DNA from: Acidobacteriota bacterium
GTDB lineage: Bacteria > Acidobacteriota > Blastocatellia > Pyrinomonadales > Pyrinomonadaceae
Direction of reading: 5' to 3'
Assembly: GCA_023391155.1 (NCBI GenBank)
Contig: JAEWBM010000181.1
Location: forward strand, 1 to 27,394
Length of the DNA: 27,394 nucleotides
The notes under the pieces were generated by a model. It was not told the origin of the DNA, did not search any database, and saw nothing but the letters and a program-made list of their open reading frames with translations. Position numbers and translations under genes: made by a program. Within the stretch, counting starts at the first letter, position 1; every line of letters starts with the position of its first letter. Below, piece after piece: positions 1 to 5,132 of the stretch.

Positions 1-243
1 CATCGCACAGAGATCGCCGGCGTGCTTACGGATATCTCCATGCCGTTTATGGATGGGCCCGCGATGATACGAGCCCTGCGAAAGATGGATCCGGGTGTGC
101 GGGTGATCGCAATGAGCGGGCTGATGAGCGCCGAACAGATGGCCGAGCTAAGCGGGATGAACGTAAACGCAAATCTTCAAAAGCCCTTCACGGCCGAGGC
201 GTTGCTCGATGCCGTGCACACCCTGCTTGCCCCGGCCGGATAG
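1..243 (+). CDS. Response-regulator receiver domain, C-terminal end (partial)
   Basis: The reading frame is open from the first base, so the gene begins outside the window and only about 80 residues are visible. They cover the second half of a CheY-like receiver domain. The phosphoacceptor Asp sits in VLTDISMPFMDG, the conserved Ser/Thr in AMSG, and the Lys in LQKPF, followed by the final helix. The protein ends just after this domain, so the receiver is its C-terminal module. That fits a hybrid histidine kinase or a stand-alone regulator, and the missing 5' part would decide which. It is convergent with the UspA gene, with only 4 bases between the stop codons. Whether it controls the stress genes that follow is inference from position only. 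Confidence 0.85.
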   Translation, partial: HRTEIAGVLTDISMPFMDGPAMIRALRKMDPGVRVIAMSGLMSAEQMAELSGMNVNANLQKPFTAEALLDAVHTLLAPAG

Positions 244-247
244 GCTA

Positions 248-694
248 CTATTCGGACCGCCGAACTACGAGAACTGTACACGGTGCATGCGTGACGACCG
301 AATTTGAGACCGAGCCCAACAGCCTCCCCCAAAACCCGCGGCCATGCGATCCGACGATGACCATATCCGCCGGCCAGTTCTCTGCATACTCAACGATCTG
401 ATGCGCCGGCTTTCCCGACAGCGTTTCCGCAGAAACAACTGCATCGGGATACCTGTTTCGGATAAGATCCACGGCGCCGGCAGCGAAATGCTCTGCCTCC
501 TTTCGCGACGCCGCAGTTATCTCGTTATAGTATTCCGCAGACAAGGCAAACGGTTCCGCCGCGATCGGCTGCATCGGTTCATAGACCGATACCACTTTAA
601 ACTCGACATCCCTGTCCGCCCCAAATAGCTCGCAGCTTTCCTCTACCGCCGCCGTGCTGAAATCAGAGCCGTCTGTTGCTATCAATATTTTCAT
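248..694 (-). CDS. Universal stress protein, UspA family
   Basis: A single-domain cytoplasmic UspA protein of 148 residues, a usual length. It opens with the strand and Asp of the family (MKILIATDGSDFS) and ends with the nucleotide-binding loop GSHGRGFWGRLLGS followed by APCTVLVVR. The loop resembles the ATP-binding motif G-2x-G-9x-G(S/T), but only eight residues separate the second and third Gly, so ATP binding is likely but not certain. The start is supported by a GGTGAGG ribosome-binding site a few bases upstream. It is divergent from the FMN-binding gene at 829. The shared 130-base region holds a weak sigma-54-like element reading towards usp and a perfect palindrome. The role is survival under stress or growth arrest, by family. 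Confidence 0.93.
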   Translation of the reverse strand: MKILIATDGSDFSTAAVEESCELFGADRDVEFKVVSVYEPMQPIAAEPFALSAEYYNEITAASRKEAEHFAAGAVDLIRNRYPDAVVSAETLSGKPAHQIVEYAENWPADMVIVGSHGRGFWGRLLGSVSNSVVTHAPCTVLVVRRSE

Positions 695-747
695 AAAACC
701 TCACCCGAAATGCCTTTTTCGGACCCGCATTCCCAAATCTGCAGAAG

Positions 748-763
748 TGCAAACATTATGCCT
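748..763 (-). promoter_or_regulatory. Weak sigma-54-like promoter candidate for the usp gene
   Basis: On the minus strand the sequence reads AGGCAT-AATGT-TTGCA. It keeps the invariant GG and GC ten bases apart, and the TTGCA -12 box is perfect, but the -24 box has two mismatches to TGGCAC. A transcript would start near 737, giving a leader of roughly 43 bases before the usp ATG. It is weaker than the two other sigma-54 sites in the window, and chance is possible in GC-rich DNA. Confidence 0.35.
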
Positions 764-781
764 GATAGCGCAACATGCTAT

Positions 782-798
782 ATTCGTGGTACACGAAT
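782..798. promoter_or_regulatory. Perfect 17-bp palindrome, candidate operator
   Basis: The sequence ATTCGTG-GTA-CACGAAT has two perfect 7-base arms and a 3-base centre. It lies between the divergent usp and FMN-binding genes, about 30 bases before the start at 829. The size and symmetry suit a dimeric repressor or activator. The binding protein is not identifiable from the window. Confidence 0.5.
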
Positions 799-828
799 TG
801 AATAAATCCAAAGCATTCAGGGGGAATG

Positions 829-1323
829 ATGATAGAGATCGAACAAATGCGGAACGACGAGATCGAGGAGCTGTTGGGGCGGTTGAACTACGGCCACCTT
901 GCCTGCTCGAACGACGACGTACCTTACGTCGTGCCGGTTCACTTCGCGTATGACCCGCCTGGTGTTTTCATCTATACGACCGAGGGCAAAAAGGCCGAGA
1001 TGATCCGCCGAAACCCCCGTGTCTGTCTGCAGGCTGAAGACGTGCATGACCGCCGCAACTGGAAAAGTGTCATTGTGAACGGCGATGCGAACCAGGTTAC
1101 GAATGAGGAAGAGCGGTCTCGTGCGCTGGAGTTGATCACAAAGGTTAACCCGACGCTGACCCCGGCCGTCAGCATTCGCTGGATGGATAGCTGGGTTCGC
1201 GAAAATGTCGAGGTGATCCTTAAGATCAATCCCGAGTCCAAAACGGGGCGGGCCACAGTCGACCGCAGTGACACCTCAGCGCCTTACGCTCCGCCCGTCG
1301 AACCCGACGCCACCATCAACTAA
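829..1323 (+). CDS. FMN-binding pyridoxamine-5'-phosphate-oxidase-like (NimA-type) protein
   Basis: A protein of about 164 residues with the split-barrel fold of the pyridoxamine 5'-phosphate oxidase-like / NimA flavoprotein family. The N-terminal helix ends in LGRLNYGHLACS, followed by strands PYVVPVHFAYD and VFIYTTEGKKAEMIRRNPRVCLQ, the usual FMN-phosphate-binding part. Then come WKSVIVNGDA and a C-terminal segment that contributes to the dimer interface. Members bind FMN, heme or F420 and reduce or sequester small molecules; the substrate cannot be told from sequence. Two ATGs lie in tandem at 826 and 829. The AGGGGG ribosome-binding site at 819-824 is only 1 base from the first, so 829 is preferred. 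A rho-independent terminator follows. Confidence 0.85.
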   Translation: MIEIEQMRNDEIEELLGRLNYGHLACSNDDVPYVVPVHFAYDPPGVFIYTTEGKKAEMIRRNPRVCLQAEDVHDRRNWKSVIVNGDANQVTNEEERSRALELITKVNPTLTPAVSIRWMDSWVRENVEVILKINPESKTGRATVDRSDTSAPYAPPVEPDATIN

Positions 1324-1344
1324 TTCTCTCGAAGACTGAGTAAG

Positions 1345-1370
1345 TGCCCGGGATCACTCCGGGCATTTTC
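1345..1370 (+). terminator. Rho-independent terminator after the FMN-binding gene
   Basis: A perfect 7-base-pair stem (TGCCCGG / CCGGGCA) with a 7-base loop is followed at once by TTTTC and then GTCTTT. It lies 20 bases after the stop codon at 1323. Confidence 0.8.
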
Positions 1371-1472
1371 GTCTTTAGAAAGCGCGAGAATATCCGCACC
1401 TGCGGTTCTCGGTTCGCGAAACTTTCCGCGCCTCACCTCTTCACGACCCCCGTATTTAACGGCATTTCCGTT

Positions 1473-1488
1473 TGGCACCGGCGTTGCA
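1473..1488 (+). promoter_or_regulatory. Sigma-54 (RpoN) -24/-12 promoter
   Basis: TGGCAC-CGGCG-TTGCA matches the sigma-54 consensus (TGGCAC, five bases, TTGCW) at every defined position of both boxes. The predicted start is near 1499-1500, about 29 bases before the ATG at 1529. An enhancer-binding activator would be required; none is visible in the window. Confidence 0.8.
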
Positions 1489-1528
1489 TTAAACCGTGGC
1501 GGGAAGACTTTCCCAATGGAGAAACCTG

Positions 1529-1714
1529 ATGTTAACGAAGATCTACATTGCGTTATGGGTGCTTATAGCAGCGGCATTCGTGGTGGTTTTTGCCGCAGGC
1601 AAAATGACGGCCGAGGCATTGGTGGTCTTCGGTTTCGTCGCATTTGGCATGGTGTTCATGGGCATGATCTCGGTCTTACCGACAGCCGTCCATGATTCAC
1701 TCGTCAAGCATTAA
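1529..1714 (+). CDS. Small two-TM membrane protein
   Basis: A 61-residue protein made almost wholly of two hydrophobic helices, about residues 5-23 (YIALWVLIAAAFVVVFAAG) and 30-50. A short hinge (KMTAE) separates them, and a polar tail ends in HDSLVKH. I do not recognise a named family. The ATG at 1529 is chosen because GGAG stands 7 bases upstream; an in-frame ATG at 1496 would lie at or before the predicted transcription start and has no ribosome-binding site. It stands alone behind a strong sigma-54 promoter and ahead of a long terminator hairpin, so it is a dedicated transcription unit. This suggests a membrane response factor made on demand. Confidence 0.72.
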   Translation: MLTKIYIALWVLIAAAFVVVFAAGKMTAEALVVFGFVAFGMVFMGMISVLPTAVHDSLVKH

Positions 1715-1776
1715 CCCCCGGCCTTAACGAGCTCGGGCAGAAAGTGTGCACGGAAACACGTTTTCCTGCATACGGG

Positions 1777-1823
1777 ACGGAGGCAGGTGACATGCAGGGT
1801 CGCTTGTCTCCGTTCTCATTTTT
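1777..1823 (+). terminator. Terminator of the small membrane protein gene
   Basis: ACGGAGGCAGG (1777-1787) pairs with CTTGTCTCCGT (1803-1813) in an 11-base-pair stem with two G-T wobbles. It is followed by TCTCATTTTT. It closes the convergent gap to the thioredoxin gene, whose stop codon it just overlaps. Confidence 0.6.
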
Positions 1824-2259
1824 AAATGTGCGCGTCAAGGCGCCGCCGAATGGCATCCGCCGGCTGCAGTCCGATCAGCCGATCGACCTCCCGCCCGTCT
1901 TTCAGAATTAGAATTGTCGGGATGCTCTGCACTCCGAAGCGCGAAGCGGTCTGCGGGTTGGCATCGACATCGAGTTTCCCGACCACCGCCCGCCCGGCAT
2001 ACTCTTTTGCCATTGCCTCGATCGTCGGTGCGATCATTCGACACGGGCCGCACCATGCGGCCCAAAGATCGAGCACGACCGGCTTGTCGGTTGCGGTCAC
2101 CGCTGCAAAGTTGCCGTCGGTGACCACCACCGGTGCCCTCCCATGCGACAACGGAGTTTTGCATCTTCCGCAAACCGGCTGCTTCGCGGCGCCGGTCGCG
2201 ACGCGGTTCCGTGCGCCGCAGTTTCCGCACACCATTATCTCTGAAGTCTTGCTTTCCAT
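1822..2259 (-). CDS. trxC: Thioredoxin 2 with N-terminal zinc ribbon (TrxC type)
   Basis: A 145-residue TrxC-type thioredoxin for cytoplasmic disulfide reduction. A zinc ribbon occupies about residues 11-35 (CGNC and CGRC, two Cys pairs). The thioredoxin fold follows with the active site WCGPC in AAWCGPCRMIAP and the cis-Pro in SIPTIL. Length and domain order match E. coli Trx2, which is oxidative-stress induced. The start at 2259 has GAGGA immediately upstream; an alternative Met nine codons in (MVCGNCG) would still keep the ribbon. The upstream minus-strand sequence contains a TATAAT hexamer at 2265-2270, very close to the ATG, and an inverted repeat at 2277-2297. It is divergent from hsp20. 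Confidence 0.93.
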   Translation of the reverse strand: MESKTSEIMVCGNCGARNRVATGAAKQPVCGRCKTPLSHGRAPVVVTDGNFAAVTATDKPVVLDLWAAWCGPCRMIAPTIEAMAKEYAGRAVVGKLDVDANPQTASRFGVQSIPTILILKDGREVDRLIGLQPADAIRRRLDAHI

Positions 2260-2276
2260 TTCCTCATTATAACTCT

Positions 2277-2297
2277 GCCGAAAATATTAAATTCGGC
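2277..2297. promoter_or_regulatory. Inverted repeat upstream of trxC
   Basis: GCCGAA and TTCGGC form perfect 6-base arms around an AT-only 9-base centre. On the plus strand TTTTC follows it, which also resembles a small terminator, but no plus-strand gene ends here. An operator for trxC is the more economical reading. Confidence 0.35.
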
Positions 2298-2378
2298 TTT
2301 TCTCACGCCGCGCGAAATTTCCCACGCCAATTAACGCCCAAAATATATCCGAACCTCCGTAAACACTTAAGTCTCATA

Positions 2379-2394
2379 TGGCACGGAGATTGCG
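2379..2394 (+). promoter_or_regulatory. Sigma-54 (RpoN) -24/-12 promoter of hsp20
   Basis: TGGCAC-GGAGA-TTGCG matches the sigma-54 consensus except for the last, weakly conserved base. The predicted start near 2405 gives a leader of about 45 bases before the hsp20 ATG at 2450. An in-frame ATG at 2378 lies across this site and would not be transcribed from it. Confidence 0.75.
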
Positions 2395-2449
2395 AATGAT
2401 GTGTCTATCCCCTCACCGTTTAATGAACGTTTGTTCTGGAGGAACGATT

Positions 2450-2977
2450 ATGAAAGCAACAACAGCATTAGAAAAAGCACCGCAAGATACCGAACGAAAA
2501 CCCGCAATCATTGAGACCGAGAAAATGTTTGACCATTTCGCTGAGGTCTCGCGCGAGATCGCTCGGCGGGCATTTAACTTTTTTGAAGAAAGGGGCCACA
2601 GTCTTGGCAGTCATCTTGATGACTGGTTCCGGGCTGAGTCGGAGTTTCTCCGTCCAACCCCGGTCGAGATCACCGAGACCGACGAACTGGTAAAAGTTCG
2701 GGCGGAGATCCCCGGATTCAGGCCCGACGAGATCGAGCTCAGCGTTAAGGACGATACTCTATTTATGAAAGGCGAATCCGGGACTGAGCTTAAGAGCGAA
2801 GACGAGAAAACGTTTTACACCGAGCGCCGCAGCGACCGCTTCTGCCGACAGCTGACGCTGCCCTCTCCTGTTGAAACCGAAAACCTCGCGGCCAATCTCA
2901 AAGACGGCATCCTTACCCTCGAGCTCAAAAAGCTTGCAATGAAAGAGCCGGCAAAGATCGAGGTGAACGCAACTTAA
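2450..2977 (+). CDS. hsp20: Hsp20/alpha-crystallin small heat-shock protein with N-terminal DUF2934-like segment
   Basis: An ATP-independent holdase chaperone of 175 residues. The alpha-crystallin domain spans about residues 72-172, from VKVRAEIPGF to the conserved NLKDGILTLELKK. Before it, residues 34-66 (EIARRAFNFFEERG, then LDDWFRAESEF) resemble the DUF2934 helix pair, in which an A-[YF]-x-[LF]-[WF]-E-x-R-G motif is followed by D-W-x-x-A-E. The ordinary Hsp20 N-terminus is thus replaced or extended by this module. The start at 2450 has GGAGG 7 bases upstream; a longer frame from 2378 runs over the sigma-54 promoter and is rejected. The gene is monocistronic, with a strong terminator at 3001. 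Confidence 0.92.
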   Translation: MKATTALEKAPQDTERKPAIIETEKMFDHFAEVSREIARRAFNFFEERGHSLGSHLDDWFRAESEFLRPTPVEITETDELVKVRAEIPGFRPDEIELSVKDDTLFMKGESGTELKSEDEKTFYTERRSDRFCRQLTLPSPVETENLAANLKDGILTLELKKLAMKEPAKIEVNAT

Positions 2978-3000
2978 CCACGTCGATTCCCCAACGGATG

Positions 3001-3035
3001 AACGCCCTCAGGATTCGATCCCGAGGGCGTTTGTT
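3001..3035 (+). terminator. Terminator of hsp20
   Basis: A 9-base-pair stem AACGCCCTC / GAGGGCGTT is extended inward by GGAT-TCG-ATCC past one mismatch. It ends in a T-rich tail (TTTGTT). It lies 24 bases after the hsp20 stop codon. Confidence 0.82.
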
Positions 3036-3055
3036 CGTCATTCCGACCAATCTCC

Positions 3056-3085
3056 TTGATTTAGCGTACCCAGACAAATTAGAAT
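3056..3085 (+). promoter_or_regulatory. Possible sigma-70-type promoter of the PilZ gene
   Basis: TTGATT and TAGAAT are separated by 18 bases, between the hsp20 terminator and the PilZ start at 3154. The match is moderate. Confidence 0.35.
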
Positions 3086-3153
3086 CAAAGACGGGTCGGC
3101 AGCCAGCCTCACGCTTCTTCGTCGGCCGCACTTCCAGATCCACTAATATCATC

Positions 3154-3447
3154 ATGCCAAGACAACAGAAAAGAGTCTCCTATCTTTCAGACATCACCCT
3201 GGACGGCGCATCAGGCCGACGGCAGGTACGCATAAGCGACCTCAGTATGGGCGGATGCTTCGTCGATGCGATCTCGACCTTTGCCGACGGCGAGGACGTC
3301 CGGCTAACGCTCGCCCACCCCGATGGAAATTCGATGGAGTTTGCCGGCAAGGTCGCCTGGCTGGCCAACGGCGTCGGCTTTGGCGTAAATTTTGTCGAGA
3401 TGGATGACAGCCATCGCGAGTTTTTGAAAAAGTTGATCGACGGCTAA
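3154..3447 (+). CDS. Single-domain PilZ protein (putative c-di-GMP receptor)
   Basis: A 97-residue PilZ-domain protein. The two c-di-GMP contact motifs are visible: R-x-x-x-R in PRQQKR at the N-terminus, and D-x-S-x-x-G in ISDLSMGG about 30 residues later. Strands for the six-stranded barrel follow, with VAWLANGVGFGVNFVEM near the end. PilZ proteins of this size act as adaptors that pass c-di-GMP levels to motility, exopolysaccharide or transcription targets. The target is unknown. The ATG at 3154 is chosen because the longer open frame upstream runs into the hsp20 terminator. No clear ribosome-binding site is seen. Confidence 0.82.
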   Translation: MPRQQKRVSYLSDITLDGASGRRQVRISDLSMGGCFVDAISTFADGEDVRLTLAHPDGNSMEFAGKVAWLANGVGFGVNFVEMDDSHREFLKKLIDG

Positions 3448-3459
3448 AGCCGCGAATGA

Positions 3460-3487
3460 TTGACATTTTTCGGCGGCGCTATATCAT
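3460..3487 (+). promoter_or_regulatory. Sigma-70-type promoter of the sheath-fusion gene
   Basis: A perfect TTGACA (3460-3465) is followed after 16 bases by TATCAT (3482-3487). The start would fall near 3494, 29 bases before the ATG at 3523. Confidence 0.6.
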
Positions 3488-3522
3488 TCTTCCATACCGA
3501 ACAGGGATAGGAGGAGCGCTGC

Positions 3523-5034
3523 ATGATCGATCCGAACGAAGGACTGGAAGGAACATTTACGCTTGAGAGTGAGAAGGGCGGCATCGTCGAGGAGCCGCCT
3601 TTTCGCATACTTGTTCTCGGCGATTGGAGCGGTGACGCCGAAAAGCGTCCGCTCAGCGAAAGATGGCCCATCGAGATCGATCGCGATGAATTTGACTCCG
3701 TGATGCGGCGCCTCGGTACCCGGATTGACCTTTCCCCCGGCGCGGATGATCCGCTCACGCTCGAGTTTAATGAGATCGAAGATCTCCATCCCGACGCTAT
3801 CTTCCGCCGCCTTCCTATTTTCTCCGAGCTGCGCGACCTTCGGCGGCGTCTCCGCGACGAGAACACATTTAACGCAGCCGCTCGTGAAGTGAGAGAGCGA
3901 TTCGGCGGGCCGGAGATGGCGCCGATCGAGACCGCACCGGCGCCGACGTCGACAGAACCGCCTCCCGACGGCGGAGGCTTGCTCGATTCGATCCTATCGA
4001 AGCCCTCAGGCGGCGCCGCGGCACCCAAACCCGGTGTTTCGCGCGACGTGGCCGATCTAATAAATGAAGCGGTCCGGCCCCATCTTGTTTCTGTTGACGA
4101 AAGCGAGCAGTCGGCGTTGATAGAGGCCATCGACCGCGCGACGGGCGCTCTCATGCGCAGCATCCTTTCCGATGCAAAATTTCGAGAGATTGAGGCTGCC
4201 TGGCGGGGTCTTTATTTCCTGGTGCGCAGCACCGCGACCTCGCCCGAGTTAAAGATCCACCTGATGGACATCAGCAAGGACGAACTCGCCGACGATCTGA
4301 AGTCTGCGGGCAGCCTTACCGACACCGTCCTATTCCGCCACTTGATCCGCGACACGGTCGAAACCCCTGGAGGCGAACCCTTCGCACTTGTGTTGGGCAA
4401 CTACGCGTTCTCGCCGAATGTCGACGATGTTGCCGCGCTTATACGGGTATCTAAGATAGCCGCGGCCGCGAACGCGCCTTTCGTTTCGCATATGCGTCCC
4501 GATGTATTCGGGGTTCATTCGCTCGAAAGTTCCCCGGACCCCGCAAATTGGAAGGTCTCCGACCAGACAGACGAAGGGAAGCTTTGGTCAGCGCTTTGCG
4601 ATCAGACCGAATCGGTTTACCTCGGGATGGCGATACCGCGATTTATGGCGCGGCTTCCTTACGGAGCCGACACTGATCCGCTCGAAACCTTTTCGTTCGA
4701 GGAATTTGAAGGACCACCCGACCACGACAGCTATGTCTGGAGCAATCCGTGTTTCATCGTCGGCCAGCTTTTGGCGGAATCGTTTTCGGAATTCGGCTGG
4801 GAGATGGGCAATCGCCTCAAACAGGACGTTGAGGGCCTGCCTGTGCATGTATACAAGCATGACGCGGAAACCGTTTACAAGCCGTGTGCTGAGGTACTTC
4901 TGACCGACACGGCGATGCAAAAACTGATGGACCTCGGACTTATGCCTCTGGTCACGTACAAGAATTCGGACCGTGTAAAGCTTGCGCGATATCATTCGAT
5001 TGCCGACACCGCACTTCGCGGGATGTGGAACTAA
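3523..5034 (+). CDS. Orphan TssB-TssC-like contractile sheath fusion protein
   Basis: A 503-residue protein joining two type VI secretion sheath modules. Residues about 26-127 resemble TssB/VipA (FRILVLGDWSG, WPIEIDRDEFDSVM, EIEDLHPDAIFRRLPIF). Residues 128-173 form a Pro/Ala/Gly-rich linker. Residues 174-503 resemble TssC/VipB (FREIEAAWRGLYFLVRS, GGEPFALVLGNYAFS, NAPFVSHMRPDVFG, IPRFMARLPYG, PLVTYKNSD). The frame stops shortly after the YKNSD segment, where full-length TssC (near 490 residues) continues for well over 100 residues, so the last part of the TssC fold is missing. A strong AGGAGGAG ribosome-binding site precedes the start. No baseplate, tube (Hcp), ClpV or membrane-complex gene is present in the window. 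Function as a sheath is inferred from homology only. Confidence 0.85.
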   Translation: MIDPNEGLEGTFTLESEKGGIVEEPPFRILVLGDWSGDAEKRPLSERWPIEIDRDEFDSVMRRLGTRIDLSPGADDPLTLEFNEIEDLHPDAIFRRLPIFSELRDLRRRLRDENTFNAAAREVRERFGGPEMAPIETAPAPTSTEPPPDGGGLLDSILSKPSGGAAAPKPGVSRDVADLINEAVRPHLVSVDESEQSALIEAIDRATGALMRSILSDAKFREIEAAWRGLYFLVRSTATSPELKIHLMDISKDELADDLKSAGSLTDTVLFRHLIRDTVETPGGEPFALVLGNYAFSPNVDDVAALIRVSKIAAAANAPFVSHMRPDVFGVHSLESSPDPANWKVSDQTDEGKLWSALCDQTESVYLGMAIPRFMARLPYGADTDPLETFSFEEFEGPPDHDSYVWSNPCFIVGQLLAESFSEFGWEMGNRLKQDVEGLPVHVYKHDAETVYKPCAEVLLTDTAMQKLMDLGLMPLVTYKNSDRVKLARYHSIADTALRGMWN

Positions 5035-5045
5035 GGAAAATTTCG

Positions 5046-5074
5046 TTGGCAAACACCCGCGTTTGATCTACAAT
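5046..5074 (+). promoter_or_regulatory. Sigma-70-type promoter of mnmG
   Basis: TTGGCA (5046-5051) and TACAAT (5069-5074) are separated by exactly 17 bases, starting 12 bases after the sheath-fusion stop. Transcription would begin near 5081, upstream of the hairpin at 5095. Confidence 0.6.
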
Positions 5075-5094
5075 CTAAAGTTTGCATTTAGAAC

Positions 5095-5118
5095 AGCGGG
5101 CATCGCCCGCTATTTTTT
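5095..5118 (+). terminator. Intrinsic terminator / possible attenuator in the mnmG leader
   Basis: AGCGGGC-ATC-GCCCGCT is a perfect 7-base-pair hairpin with a triloop, followed by ATTTTTT. It lies after the predicted mnmG promoter and 15 bases before the mnmG start. It may serve both as the end of the sheath-fusion transcript and as a partial stop for mnmG transcription. Confidence 0.75.
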
Positions 5119-5132
5119 GCCTCAGAGGAAAA

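Noticed and set aside
1344..1529. Plus-strand frame of 61 codons
   Set aside because: It begins inside a terminator hairpin and runs across the sigma-54 promoter. It has no ribosome-binding site.
2299..2340. Further GG-N10-GC sigma-54-like matches on the minus strand upstream of trxC
   Set aside because: Only the two dinucleotides match and the rest of both boxes does not; such matches are common in GC-rich DNA.
2378..2449. N-terminal extension of hsp20 from an upstream ATG
   Set aside because: The ATG overlaps the sigma-54 -24 box and would lie upstream of the transcript start; ATG 2450 has a perfect ribosome-binding site.
3444..4163. Long minus-strand frame (239 codons) opposite the sheath-fusion gene
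   Set aside because: It is antisense to a clearly conserved protein. Its composition is Ser/Arg-rich shadow sequence, with no ribosome-binding site or domain.
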